Shown: positions 52,976 through 62,045, counted from the stretch's first letter. The stretch is 64,000 bases of DNA from Micromonospora marina (GCF_900091565.1 NZ_FMCV01000004.1:352572-416571); one strand, 5' to 3'. A program made the numbers and translations. The notes: a model not told the origin generated them from the sequence alone.

Positions 52976-54319
52976 TCAGGGAACACGCACGGTGCCGGAA
53001 CCCTGACACTGCGGCGTCACACCTGCGGCCATGGTGTCGGTGACCAGCGCGGCGAGCCGGTCCAGGCCCACATCGATCGACTCCGGTGTGACGGCGCTCA
53101 CCGACAGCCGTAGCGCGTCGACAGGTGTGCCCGCGTCGTAGAAGTGCGCCATCGGGGTCCAGAGCACGCCGTACTCACGCGCCGAGCGGTGCAGCAGCGC
53201 GTCGTCGACCGCGAACGGCACGCTCACCACCACGAAGAACCCGCCCGCCGGCACGGTCCAGGAGACCGGGCCGCCGGCCGGGAAACGCCGGGTCAGGCCG
53301 TCGACCAGGTGGCGCAGGTTGCGGGCGTACGCGGCCCGCTCCCGGACGTTCGCGGCCACCAGCGAGCAGTCGTGCGCCAGCAGCGCGCCGCCGATCACCG
53401 CCTGACTGATCGGCGACGTGTTCACGGTGACCATGCTCTTGATCTTCGCGAGGTGGTCGGCGAGCGGGACCACGGCGCCGTCCGCCTCCCCCACCCGCTG
53501 GTCGGCGAGAACGTAGCCGACCCGGGCGCCGGGTAGCACGGTCTTGGCGAACGAGCCGAGGTAGACGACCCGGCGGGCGGTGTCCAGCGCCTTCAGGGTG
53601 GGCCGCCGGTCGGTGCCGTCGGCCGGGAACAGGCCGTACGGGTTGTCCTCGATCAGCAGGACATCCTCCTCGGCGGCCAGGTCGAGCAGCCGCCGCCGCT
53701 GCGTGGTGTCCATGCTGACGCCCGACGGGTTGGCGAAGTCGGGCATCACATAGCAGCCCCGGGGCCGCAGCCCTCCGGCACGGGCACGGCGCACAGCGGC
53801 GCGCAGGTCGGTCAGGTCGACGCCGTCCGGTCCACCGGCCACCGGGTGCACCGGCAGGTCGACCAGGCGGGCCGCGCCGGTGAGCCCGACGTACGTGGGT
53901 GCGACGGCCAACAGCACGTCGGCCGGGCCGGTCCGCAGCGCGCGCAGCACCAGGAACATGGCCTCCTGGCAGCCGACCGTCACCACTATCGACTCCGGGT
54001 CGACGGTGAGCCCCTCGTCGACGTCGAGGTGACGGGCGATCAGGTGGTGCACGATGCCCTTGGTGCGCCCGTACTGCAGCAGTGTCCGGTCCACGCCGGC
54101 CCGGTCCAGCCCGACCTCCTCGGCGAGGTGGCGGCGGAAGCGGTCCAGGTGCGTGTGCAGCAGCGCGGAGTCGAAGAACTCCTCGTACGGGCGGCCGGCC
54201 GCCAGCGACACCGCGTCCGGGTAGTGCTGCGCCACCTCGTTGAGGAAGTTCATCGAGTTCAGCGCCGGGTCGCCGACGCTGCCGTGCAGCGCCGTGACGG
54301 CCAGGTCGACGGGCTCCAC
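52976..54319 (-). CDS. hpgT: HpgT-like PLP aminotransferase (arylglycine transaminase)
   Basis: A 447-residue fold-type I aminotransferase. The start GTG 54319 follows the Hmo stop by one base. Landmarks are SMNFLNEVAQHYPDAVSLAA, GRPYEEFFD, QYGRTKGIVHHLIA, VTVGCQEAMFLVLRAL, PDFANPSGVSMD and the PLP Lys259 (GSFAKTVLPGARVGY). The segments match HpgT, which makes 4-hydroxy- or 3,5-dihydroxyphenylglycine from the arylglyoxylate in glycopeptide-type pathways. The adjoining Hmo homologue supports this. A general 2-aminoadipate/aromatic aminotransferase is the alternative. Last gene of the four-gene operon. Confidence 0.78.
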   Translation of the reverse strand: MEPVDLAVTALHGSVGDPALNSMNFLNEVAQHYPDAVSLAAGRPYEEFFDSALLHTHLDRFRRHLAEEVGLDRAGVDRTLLQYGRTKGIVHHLIARHLDVDEGLTVDPESIVVTVGCQEAMFLVLRALRTGPADVLLAVAPTYVGLTGAARLVDLPVHPVAGGPDGVDLTDLRAAVRRARAGGLRPRGCYVMPDFANPSGVSMDTTQRRRLLDLAAEEDVLLIEDNPYGLFPADGTDRRPTLKALDTARRVVYLGSFAKTVLPGARVGYVLADQRVGEADGAVVPLADHLAKIKSMVTVNTSPISQAVIGGALLAHDCSLVAANVRERAAYARNLRHLVDGLTRRFPAGGPVSWTVPAGGFFVVVSVPFAVDDALLHRSAREYGVLWTPMAHFYDAGTPVDALRLSVSAVTPESIDVGLDRLAALVTDTMAAGVTPQCQGSGTVRVP

Positions 54320-54320
54320 G

Positions 54321-55433
54321 TCAGCCTCCGATCCGGGTGAGCAGCCGCCGGGCCGAGGCCGGGTCGGGGCAGCCGCTGAGGATGAGCGCGTCGCGCAACT
54401 CGGCCGCGAGCAGCGCCAGCGCCGCCTCGGCGCCGGCCCGGCCACCGGCCGCGAGCGCCCAGAGCAGCGGCCGACCCAGCAGCACGCCGTCCGCGCCGAG
54501 CGCCAGCGCGCGCAGCACGTCGACGCCGCTGCGGACGCCGCTGTCCAGCAGCACCGCGCACCGCTCGTCGACCGCCTCGACCACCTCGGGCAGCACGGCC
54601 GCGCTGGCCGGGGCGGCGTCGAGTTGCCGCCCGCCGTGGTTGGAGACCACCACGGCGTCGACGCCGGCGTCCGCCGCGCGGACCGCGTCCCGCGGGTCGA
54701 GGATGCCCTTGACCAACAACGGCACCCGGGTACGCTCCCGCAGCCACTCCAGGTCCGCCCAGCTCAGCGCCGGGGCGAACACCGCGCCGGTGTGCACCGC
54801 CACCGCCGAGACGCCCGGTGTGCCCTGGTGCGCCAGGTCGTCCCGCCCACCCGGCAGGTTCGCGGCGGTGACGTGCGGCGGCAGCGCGAACCCGTTGCGG
54901 GCGTCGCGCAGGCGCCGCCCGAGCACCGGCACGTCCACAGTCACCATCACCGCCGCGCATCCGGCCGCCGCCGCCCGGTCGAGCAGGTCGGCCACCAGCG
55001 CCCGGTCGCGCAACCAGTAGAGCTGGAACCACACCGTCGCGCCGGTCGCCGCGATCTCCTCGATCGGGGTGCTGGACAGGGTGCTCGCCACGTACGGCAC
55101 GCCCGCCGCGCGGGCCGCCGCCGCGAGCGCCGGCTCGCCGTCGGGGTGCAGCAGACGCTGGTACGCCATCGGCGCGACGGCCACCGGCAACGCGGCCCGG
55201 CCGCCGGGCAGCGTCGCCTCGGTGGACGGGTCGTCGATCCCGGCCAGCATCCGGGGCAGCACCGCCACCCGGTCCAGCGCGGCCCGGTTCGCGGCCAGGG
55301 CGGTCTCGGTGCCGCTGCCGCCGTCGACGAAGTCCCACACGTCGGCCGGGAGCACCGCCCGGGCCGGCGCGGCGAACTCGGCCAGGCTGGCCGGCGGCAC
55401 GAACCCGTCCGCCGGATCAGCCATTGTCGGCAT
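54321..55433 (-). CDS. hmo: FMN 2-hydroxyacid oxidase, Hmo-like (4-hydroxymandelate oxidase)
   Basis: A 370-residue TIM-barrel flavoenzyme. Visible are DVWDFVDGGSGTETALAANR, VAPMAYQRLLHP, FQLYWLRDRAL, VTVDVPVLGRRLRDARNGF and the catalytic His266 (VVSNHGGRQLD). The pattern is that of Hmo, which oxidises 4-hydroxymandelate to 4-hydroxybenzoylformate, the substrate of HpgT. ATG 55433 overlaps the hydrolase gene by 17 bases; ATG 55424 is an alternative start. A general lactate/glycolate oxidase is less likely given the neighbour. Confidence 0.8.
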   Translation of the reverse strand: MPTMADPADGFVPPASLAEFAAPARAVLPADVWDFVDGGSGTETALAANRAALDRVAVLPRMLAGIDDPSTEATLPGGRAALPVAVAPMAYQRLLHPDGEPALAAAARAAGVPYVASTLSSTPIEEIAATGATVWFQLYWLRDRALVADLLDRAAAAGCAAVMVTVDVPVLGRRLRDARNGFALPPHVTAANLPGGRDDLAHQGTPGVSAVAVHTGAVFAPALSWADLEWLRERTRVPLLVKGILDPRDAVRAADAGVDAVVVSNHGGRQLDAAPASAAVLPEVVEAVDERCAVLLDSGVRSGVDVLRALALGADGVLLGRPLLWALAAGGRAGAEAALALLAAELRDALILSGCPDPASARRLLTRIGG

Positions 55434-56385
55434 CCGTCGTCGCCGCCGCCGGGTCGAGCCCGAACGCGCGGCGCAGGAAGGCGGCGGCGCGTTCCTGCGC
55501 CAGCCGGCCGGCGTCGAACACGCCGGGCATGGCGAAGAAGCCGTGCACCATGCCCGGGTGGTCGTCGGTCTCGGTGGGCACGCCGGCCTCGCGCAGCCGC
55601 GACGCGTACCGCAGGCCCTCGTCGCGCAGCGGATCGTGCCCGGCCGTGACCACGAACGCCGGTGGCAGGCCGGACAGGTCCTCGGCGAGCAGCGGCGACG
55701 CCAGCGGGTGGGCCGCGTCGCCCGGGTCGGCGAGGTAGTGGCCGCGGTACCAGCCGACCGAGTGCCTGTTGAACAGCATCGGGTCCTCGTCGTCGGCCGG
55801 CCGGCGCCCGGGGCGCTGGTCGGTGTTCGGGTAGACCAGCAACTGGGCGGCGAGCCGGGGACCGCCGTCGGCGCGGGCCAGCAGCGTGGCCGCCGCGGCC
55901 AGGTTCCCGCCCGCGCTGTCGCCGCCCACCGCCAGCCGGTCCGGGTCGACGTGGAACTCGGCGGCGTGCGCGGCGAGGTGACGCAGCGCGGCGTGGCAGT
56001 CCTCCACCGCCGCCGGGAACGGGTGCTCCGGGGCGAGCCGGTAGCCGACCGTCACGGTCTGCGCGCCGGTGAGGTTGACCAGCCGGCGGCAGATCCCGTC
56101 GGCGGTGTCGACGCTGCCGAGCGTCCAGCCGCCACCGAAGAAGTAGACGAGCGTGGGCAGCGGGCCGTCGCCGCCGGGCCGGTGGATCCGCACCGGCAGC
56201 GGCCCGGCCGGGCCGGGTACCGTCGTGTCGCGTACCTCCGCGACCGGCTCGACCGCGCCGGAGCCGGCGCGGATCGCGGCGAGGTCGGCGGCACGGGCCT
56301 CGGCGAGGGTCTGGGTGTAGAGCGGCACGGTGCCGGCGGCGGCCCGCGCGGCCCGCCACGCGACCACCTGCGGATCGAGTGTCAT
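55417..56385 (-). CDS. alpha/beta hydrolase of the hormone-sensitive-lipase family
   Basis: A 322-residue esterase-like protein. The nucleophile Ser lies in GGDSAGGN, the acid Asp in TAGHDPLRDEG and the His in MVHGFF. The oxyanion motif reads FFGGGW, not the usual HGGGW, so the conserved His before the glycines is Phe. It overlaps the P450 by four bases (ATGA) and Hmo by 17. In the operon it could release or hydrolyse an ester or thioester intermediate before oxidation (inference). Confidence 0.85.
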   Translation of the reverse strand: MTLDPQVVAWRAARAAAGTVPLYTQTLAEARAADLAAIRAGSGAVEPVAEVRDTTVPGPAGPLPVRIHRPGGDGPLPTLVYFFGGGWTLGSVDTADGICRRLVNLTGAQTVTVGYRLAPEHPFPAAVEDCHAALRHLAAHAAEFHVDPDRLAVGGDSAGGNLAAAATLLARADGGPRLAAQLLVYPNTDQRPGRRPADDEDPMLFNRHSVGWYRGHYLADPGDAAHPLASPLLAEDLSGLPPAFVVTAGHDPLRDEGLRYASRLREAGVPTETDDHPGMVHGFFAMPGVFDAGRLAQERAAAFLRRAFGLDPAAATTDADNG

Positions 56386-57605
56386 CGGGCCTCCCCTGTG
56401 GTGACGAAGAGTTTGTCGATACCGCGCAGGAACAGGCTCCCGCTGTACGTGTAGGGCTGGGTGACGGCGAGCCGGGGAAAACGCGCGAACAGGCGCGGCA
56501 GCGCCAGGCGCCCCTCCAGCCGGGACACCGCCGCGCCGAGGCAGAAGTGCAGGCCGACGCCGAAGGCCAGCGACGGCGGGCCGTCGCGGTGCGGGTCGAA
56601 GCGGTGCGGGTCGGGGAACCGGGCCGGGTCGCGGTTGGCGGCGGCGATCAGCAGCAGCACGTTGCCGTCGCGGCTGATCGGCACGCCGTCGAGGTCGACG
56701 CCGGCCGGCGCGGAGCGGGCCAGGAAGTGCACCGGACTCTCCATCCGCAGCACCTCCTCCACGCAGCCGCGGGCCAGCGCGTCGTCGCCCGGCAGCGCGG
56801 CGGTCACGTCCGGATGCTCCAGCAGCAGCGGCAGGCCGTTGCTGAACATGTAGACGGTGGTGACGAAGCTGGCGTTGAACAGCACGATCAGGTTGCTGAT
56901 CAACTCGTCCTCGGTGAGGTCGACGCCGCCCGCGTCGAGCACCTCGGTCAGCCCGCTGATCAGGTCGTCGCCGGGCGTGCGGCGCCGGTGGGCGATCAGA
57001 TCCCGGTAGTAGGCGCGCAGCTGTCCGGCGGCCTGGTTGGCCCGGGCCAGCCGCTCCGGCGTCTTGCCGGCCACGTCCATGTACTCGTCGATCCAGTCGA
57101 CCCGCTGCCGGTACCAGGACAGGTCGGTCGCGGGTAGGCCGAGGAACTCGGCCATCACCAGCGCCGGGACCGGGTACGCGAAGTCGGCCACGAAGTCCAC
57201 CTCGTGGCCGTCCGCGCCCACCTCGGCCATGTGGTCCAGGCGTTCGGCGACGATCCGCTCGATCGCCGGCTCCAGCGCGCCGAGGCGGCGCGGGGTGAAC
57301 GTCCTGGCGAACACCGCGCGCATCCGGGTGTGGTCCGGCGGGTTGACGAACATCATCGAGGTCCGGAAGGTGCGCAGGATCTCCTGCTCCTCCCAGCCGG
57401 GCGGGAAGCCCTTGTACCAGCCGGGGTCGCGCAGGATCTGGTCCACCACGTCGTACCCGCCCGCCACCGCGCTCACGGTGCTGTGCTCGGCCCGGGCCGG
57501 AACGGCGTTCATCGGCCCGTGCTCGTGCAGGGCCGCGTAGAAGGGATAGGGGTTCTGCCGGCCCTGCTCGCTGTAGAGACCGGTCAGGATCTCGCTGACG
57601 TCCAC
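56382..57605 (-). CDS. cytochrome P450 with atypical I-helix
   Basis: A 407-residue soluble P450, GTG 57605 after GGGGAGG. The ExxR is EEVLRME and the heme loop FGVGLHFCLGA with ligand Cys355. The I-helix, normally AGxET, reads NASFVTT, so the acid of the acid-alcohol pair is Val. Oxygen activation may depend on substrate groups. First gene of the operon and likely to hydroxylate an aryl or peptide intermediate, or to act in cross-linking (inference). A hairpin at 57629 separates it from the SGNH gene. Confidence 0.9.
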   Translation of the reverse strand: MDVSEILTGLYSEQGRQNPYPFYAALHEHGPMNAVPARAEHSTVSAVAGGYDVVDQILRDPGWYKGFPPGWEEQEILRTFRTSMMFVNPPDHTRMRAVFARTFTPRRLGALEPAIERIVAERLDHMAEVGADGHEVDFVADFAYPVPALVMAEFLGLPATDLSWYRQRVDWIDEYMDVAGKTPERLARANQAAGQLRAYYRDLIAHRRRTPGDDLISGLTEVLDAGGVDLTEDELISNLIVLFNASFVTTVYMFSNGLPLLLEHPDVTAALPGDDALARGCVEEVLRMESPVHFLARSAPAGVDLDGVPISRDGNVLLLIAAANRDPARFPDPHRFDPHRDGPPSLAFGVGLHFCLGAAVSRLEGRLALPRLFARFPRLAVTQPYTYSGSLFLRGIDKLFVTTGEAR

Positions 57606-57628
57606 TGTCTTCCTCCCCAGGAAACGAC

Positions 57629-57664
57629 GGCGGGGGCGGCGTCGTGTCGACCGCCGCCCCCGCC
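57629..57664 (-). terminator. terminator of the SGNH hydrolase gene
   Basis: GGCGGGGGCGGCG and CGCCGCCCCCGCC form a 13-bp stem with a 10-base loop, just after the SGNH stop and before the P450 start. It makes the P450 operon a separate transcript. Confidence 0.75.
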
Positions 57665-57669
57665 CGGTG

Positions 57670-58980
57670 TCACAGTCCGAGCAGCTTCAGTGGCACGGCG
57701 TTCGCCATCACCGCGGCGCCCGTGTCGTTCGGGTGGATGTGGTCCCCCGAGTCGTACGCCGGCAGCAACCGGCTCGGCTGGGCCGGATCGCGCATCACCG
57801 CGTCGAAGTCGACGACACCGTCGAACTCGGCCCGGCCGGGCCCGCGCAGCCAGGTGTTGACGGCCTGCCGGGTGGCGTCCTTCTCCGGGGTCCACACGCC
57901 CGGCCCGCCGTTGCCCTCGTACGGCATGAGCGTGCCGGCGATGCTGGTCAGGCCGCGCGCCTGGACCTGCCGGTTGAGCTGGCGCAGCGTGGCGATGATC
58001 GCCTCGGGACTGTCGCCGTTCATCCAGATGTCGTTGATGCCCAGGTGGGTGATGACGGTCCGCACCCCGGTCTGCGGGAACACGTCCTCGTTGAGCCGGG
58101 CCAGCGCGTTCGGGCCCAGCTCGTAGTAGCCGGGGAACCCGCCCGCGCCGGGCTCGGTGCCCTCGTGGTTGAGCCGGTTGCCGGCCAGGCTGAGGTTGAG
58201 CACACCCGGGGTACGCGGCTCCGGGCGGGCGTCGATCAGCCGCTTGGCCAGCAGGTCCGGCCAGCGGCGGTCGGCGTTGACGGTGCTGCCGTTGCCGTCG
58301 CTGATGGAGTCACCGAGCACCACCACCGAACCGGGCGTGGCCCGGCGTTCCACGTCGATGCCGGACAGGAACATCCAGCAGCAGTTGGGCCGGATGGTGA
58401 AGCCGGTGCCGTCGGCCGCCGAGGTGAGGTCGGTGGCGCCGATGAAGTTGGTGACCCGGGACTGGCCGTGGAACGTGACCGGCCCGGTGAGCACCGGGAA
58501 GTACAGGGTGACCACCAGGTCCTCCTGCTCGGCCACCGGGAAGGCCACCGGGTCGCTGAGCAGCTCGGCACCCTTGTTGATGGTCGTCGAGCCGGCGCCG
58601 GAGAACGTCAGCTGGCGCACGCTCGCCGGGACGATGTCGGACAGGTCGTCGGGGGTGGCGGTGTTCGGCCGGGCGATGGTGGCGCGGCCGACCTGGATGG
58701 CCTGCTGGCCGTAGAGGTTGGTCAGCCGCACCCGCAGGCGCGGCCCGCCGACCGAGGTCTGCACGGTCATCCGGATGCTCTGGTTGTTCAGGCCGGTCTC
58801 GGTCAGGCCCACGGTGTTCCCGCGGGTCACCGCCGCGGCCCAGGTTCCGGCCCACTCGGCGCGCCCGTGCCCGGCGCGGTCGTTCCCGGTCGGGCCGGCG
58901 CTGGCGGTCACCGCGGGGGTGGCGGCGATCAACAGTGTCACGGCGGAAGCTACGACGTGCCATCTCTTCGGGGTCGGCAT
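57670..58980 (-). CDS. secreted SGNH/GDSL-family hydrolase
   Basis: A 436-residue exported enzyme. Signal peptide about 1-28 (WHVVASAVTLLIAATPAVTA), an N-terminal beta-rich domain, then the SGNH core: Ser in VVLGDSISDGNGS (block I), Gly in NLSLAGNR (II), Asn in THLGINDIW (III) and Asp/His in GDHIHPND (V). Related enzymes deacylate or cut esters of sugars and lipids outside the cell. It sits beside the P450 operon but has its own terminator, so membership of the cluster is open. Confidence 0.9.
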   Translation of the reverse strand: MPTPKRWHVVASAVTLLIAATPAVTASAGPTGNDRAGHGRAEWAGTWAAAVTRGNTVGLTETGLNNQSIRMTVQTSVGGPRLRVRLTNLYGQQAIQVGRATIARPNTATPDDLSDIVPASVRQLTFSGAGSTTINKGAELLSDPVAFPVAEQEDLVVTLYFPVLTGPVTFHGQSRVTNFIGATDLTSAADGTGFTIRPNCCWMFLSGIDVERRATPGSVVVLGDSISDGNGSTVNADRRWPDLLAKRLIDARPEPRTPGVLNLSLAGNRLNHEGTEPGAGGFPGYYELGPNALARLNEDVFPQTGVRTVITHLGINDIWMNGDSPEAIIATLRQLNRQVQARGLTSIAGTLMPYEGNGGPGVWTPEKDATRQAVNTWLRGPGRAEFDGVVDFDAVMRDPAQPSRLLPAYDSGDHIHPNDTGAAVMANAVPLKLLGL

Positions 58981-59064
58981 CGATCCTCCATGGTCGGCAG
59001 CCCCGGGCGTGACGCGGTCGGCGGCACCGGCCCGGGCGATGGACCGGAAACTAGCTTCCGGCTG

Positions 59065-59098
59065 TGACGAGCGTCAATCAACCTGATCGACATGATCA
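59065..59098. promoter_or_regulatory. two adjacent dyads in the SGNH/ligase intergenic region
   Basis: TGACGAGCGTCA (59065-59076) is a perfect 5-bp-arm dyad, and TGATC-GACAT-GATCA (59084-59098) a second one eight bases on. They lie in the least GC-rich part of the 285-base gap between divergent genes. They could be operators for an unknown regulator; no regulator gene is adjacent. Confidence 0.4.
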
Positions 59099-59265
59099 AA
59101 TGCCCGGGGGATGTGACGCAGCGACGATCGGCTCTGTCCGCCGTGGATCGGGGCTGCCTAGGCTCGGGGCTGGCGGCGGTGCGGTCGCCGACCCTGGCAC
59201 CTGCCGTCTCGTCCCGGCCCTGACCTGGCCGGACGCCGCTCGCGGACGATGATGGGGGCTGCCCG

Positions 59266-60828
59266 ATGACCGACCGGCCGACCTATGTGCACGAGGCGCT
59301 GGAGCTGTTCGCCGGGTTCGGCGACCGGGAGGCGCTCGTCGGCGGCGGACGCCGCCTCACCTACCCCCAGGTAGCGGCCGAGGTGCGCGGCCTGGCCGCC
59401 GCGCTGCGCCACCACGGGGTACGCCCCGGCGCGGCGGTGCTGGTGATGCTCGGCAACACGATCGACGGTCCGCTGCTGCAACTGGCCCTGCACCTGCTGG
59501 GCTGCCGGAGCATGTGGGTGGCCCCGGTGACGTCCCGGCGGGAGGTCGACGAGTTCGTCGCGTTGTCCGCGCCGGAGGCGTTCGTCCACGACCCGCGCGA
59601 CGCGCAGGCGGTCCGGGTCGCGGCGGGCCTGTCCGGCGTACCGGTGCTCTGCCTCGGTCCCGGCGGCGGCGGGCCGGACCTGACCGCCGGGACCGCCGGC
59701 GCGGCCGTTGAGCTGCCCGCCGAGGTGCCCACGCCCGAGTCGTTCCTGCAGACCAGCGGCACCACCGGCACGCCGAAGCTGGTGCACCACCGGGAGAGCT
59801 TCTACCGGCAGGTGCTCGCGCTCGCCGCCGACTTCCGGGGTGCCGGGTTCCCGCTGCTGCGGCACCTGTCGCACTCCCCGATGTGGCTGGCCAGCGGGCA
59901 GATCACCACGTTGTTCAACCTGTTCACCGGCGGCGTGCTGTTCCTGCGCGAGCAGTGGGATCCGGCCGCGTTCATCGCCACCGTGGACGCCGAGCGACTC
60001 ACCTCCACGTTCGTCACCCCGCCGATGCTCTACGAGGTGCTCGACCACCCCGACCTGACGGGCGCCGACTTCTCCGCGATGTTCATGTTCAACGTGGGCG
60101 CCGGGCCCGCCGCGCCGGCCCGGCTGCGCCAGGGCATCGCCCGCTTCGGCCCGTGCCTGCGCATCGTGTACGGGCTCAGCGAGGCGGTGGTGATCTGCGC
60201 GCTGCCCGGGCTCACCGAGGACCCGGAGCACCCGGAGCGGCTGCGTTCCTGCGGCCGCCCGTACGGGGACGTCTCGGTCCAGATCCGCGACGCCGGCGGG
60301 CGGGTGCTGCCGGCCGGCGAGGACGGCGAGGTGTGGGTGCGCACCAAGCTGAGCTTCGCCGGCTACCACGGCCGGCCGGAGCTGACCGCCGAGACGCTCG
60401 TCGACGGCTGGGTCCGCACCCGCGACATCGGGCACCTCGACGCCGACGGCTATCTCTACCTGGTCGACCGGTTACAGGACCGGATCCTCACCCGGCAGCG
60501 CAGCTGGCCGATCTACTCCCGCCCGATCGAGGACGTGCTCGCCGGTCACCCCGAGGTGCGCGCCGCCGCCGTCATCGGCGTACCGGACCCGGCGGCCGGG
60601 GAACTGCCGCACGCGTACGTGGTGCCCACGCCGGGCGCGTCGGTGACCGGTGCGGAGCTGATCGCGCTCGTGGTCCGGGAACTGAGCGAGACGTGGGCCC
60701 CCGGCGCCGTGGAGTTCGTCGACGCGCTGCCGCTGAACCGGTCCGCGAAGGTGGACAAGCGCGCGTTGCGGGCCCGGTACGCGACCGCGCACCCGACCGG
60801 CGCCGACCCGATCGGCAGTCCGGCGTGA
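59266..60828 (+). CDS. acyl/aryl-AMP ligase (ANL superfamily)
   Basis: A 520-residue adenylating enzyme. The P-loop is LQTSGTTGTPK, the core VYGLSEA, the hinge RTRDIGHLDADGYLYLVDR and the catalytic Lys motif PLNRSAKVDK near the C-terminus. There is no attached carrier protein. It may activate an aryl or acyl acid as AMP ester, then CoA or a carrier-protein thioester. It overlaps the MFS gene (GTGA) and is divergent from the SGNH hydrolase, so it could supply or use an aryl acid with the P450/Hmo/HpgT operon (inference). Confidence 0.9.
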   Translation: MTDRPTYVHEALELFAGFGDREALVGGGRRLTYPQVAAEVRGLAAALRHHGVRPGAAVLVMLGNTIDGPLLQLALHLLGCRSMWVAPVTSRREVDEFVALSAPEAFVHDPRDAQAVRVAAGLSGVPVLCLGPGGGGPDLTAGTAGAAVELPAEVPTPESFLQTSGTTGTPKLVHHRESFYRQVLALAADFRGAGFPLLRHLSHSPMWLASGQITTLFNLFTGGVLFLREQWDPAAFIATVDAERLTSTFVTPPMLYEVLDHPDLTGADFSAMFMFNVGAGPAAPARLRQGIARFGPCLRIVYGLSEAVVICALPGLTEDPEHPERLRSCGRPYGDVSVQIRDAGGRVLPAGEDGEVWVRTKLSFAGYHGRPELTAETLVDGWVRTRDIGHLDADGYLYLVDRLQDRILTRQRSWPIYSRPIEDVLAGHPEVRAAAVIGVPDPAAGELPHAYVVPTPGASVTGAELIALVVRELSETWAPGAVEFVDALPLNRSAKVDKRALRARYATAHPTGADPIGSPA

Positions 60829-62045
60829 ACCCGCGCCGGGAGTTGTACACCCTGGTCGGCGCCGACCTGCTGTCCAACCTCGGCACCCGGATCTCGGTGG
60901 TCGCCATCCCCTGGCTGGTGCTGGAGACCACCGGCAGCCCCACCAAGATGGGGCTCGTCGCGGCGGCGGAGACGCTTCCGTACATGCTCTCCAGCGCGCT
61001 CGCGACCCCGTGGGCGGACCGGTTCGGGGTACGCCGGACCTCGGTGTTCGTGGACGCGGCGAGCGCCGTCGCGATGGCCGTGGTGGCGCTGGCGCCGTGG
61101 CTCGGCTTCGGCACGCTGCTGGTGCTGGTGGCGATCGCCGGCGGCCTGCGCGGCATCGGCGACCGGGTCAAGCACGTGCTGTTCAAACCGGCGGCCGAGC
61201 GGGCCGGGGTGCCGCTGATCCGGCTCACCAGCGCCTACGACGGCCTGGCCCGCGGCATGACGCTGTTCGGCGCGGTGCTCGGCGGGCTGCTCGTCGACTG
61301 GGTCGGGCTGACCCGGGCCATCTGGATCGACGCGGCCACGTTCGCGGTCTGCGCGCTGCTGATCGGCGTGCTGGTCCGGCCGCCCGCACCGGCGCAACCG
61401 GCGCCCCGGGAGCCGTACCTGCGGGCGCTGCGCGGCGGCTTCGCGTACCTGCGCACCGACCGGACGCTGATGACCATGCTGATCGTGGTGTCGGTGTCCA
61501 ACATGTTCGCCAACGCCAGCGTCGCGGTCTGGATCCCGCTGTGGGTCAGCCAGGTGCTCGGCGACCCGGCCGGGTTCGGTCTGCTGCTGGGTGTCTTCTC
61601 GGCCGGCGCCCTGCTGGGCAACCTGCTGTTCACGATGTTCGGCACCCGGCTGCCGGCCGGTACGACGTTCGCGCTGGGGCTGACGCTCAGCGGCGCGCCC
61701 CGGCTGCTCGCGCTGGCGCTCAGCGACGACCTGGTCGTGGTGCTCGTGGTGACGTTCCTGTCCGGCATCGGCATCGCGGCGGTCAACCCGCTGCTCGGCG
61801 CGACGCTCTACCAGCGGGTGCCGGGCGAGCTGCAGACCCGGGTGCTGGGCATCTCCGGATCGGTGGCGTTCCTCGGCCTGCCCGTGGGTGCGCTGCTCGG
61901 CGGCTGGTCGGTGGCGCTGCTCGACCTGACCCCGGCGTTGCTGGTGATGTCGGTGGTCTGCCTGGTGCTGACCGTGGGGCCGCTGCTGCTGGCCCGCGCG
62001 TCCCGACGCCCGGCCGCGGAACCGGCCACGCCCACGCCGGTCTGA
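60825..62045 (+). CDS. MFS transporter (12-helix efflux type)
   Basis: A 406-residue membrane protein, start GTG 60825 overlapping the ligase stop. Twelve hydrophobic helices can be counted. The first loop has TPWADRFGVRRTS, an MFS motif A-like turn. MFS_3-type exporters often move specialised metabolites. Coupling to the ligase suggests it exports the product of this pathway or a related acid. Confidence 0.88.
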   Translation: MNPRRELYTLVGADLLSNLGTRISVVAIPWLVLETTGSPTKMGLVAAAETLPYMLSSALATPWADRFGVRRTSVFVDAASAVAMAVVALAPWLGFGTLLVLVAIAGGLRGIGDRVKHVLFKPAAERAGVPLIRLTSAYDGLARGMTLFGAVLGGLLVDWVGLTRAIWIDAATFAVCALLIGVLVRPPAPAQPAPREPYLRALRGGFAYLRTDRTLMTMLIVVSVSNMFANASVAVWIPLWVSQVLGDPAGFGLLLGVFSAGALLGNLLFTMFGTRLPAGTTFALGLTLSGAPRLLALALSDDLVVVLVVTFLSGIGIAAVNPLLGATLYQRVPGELQTRVLGISGSVAFLGLPVGALLGGWSVALLDLTPALLVMSVVCLVLTVGPLLLARASRRPAAEPATPTPV

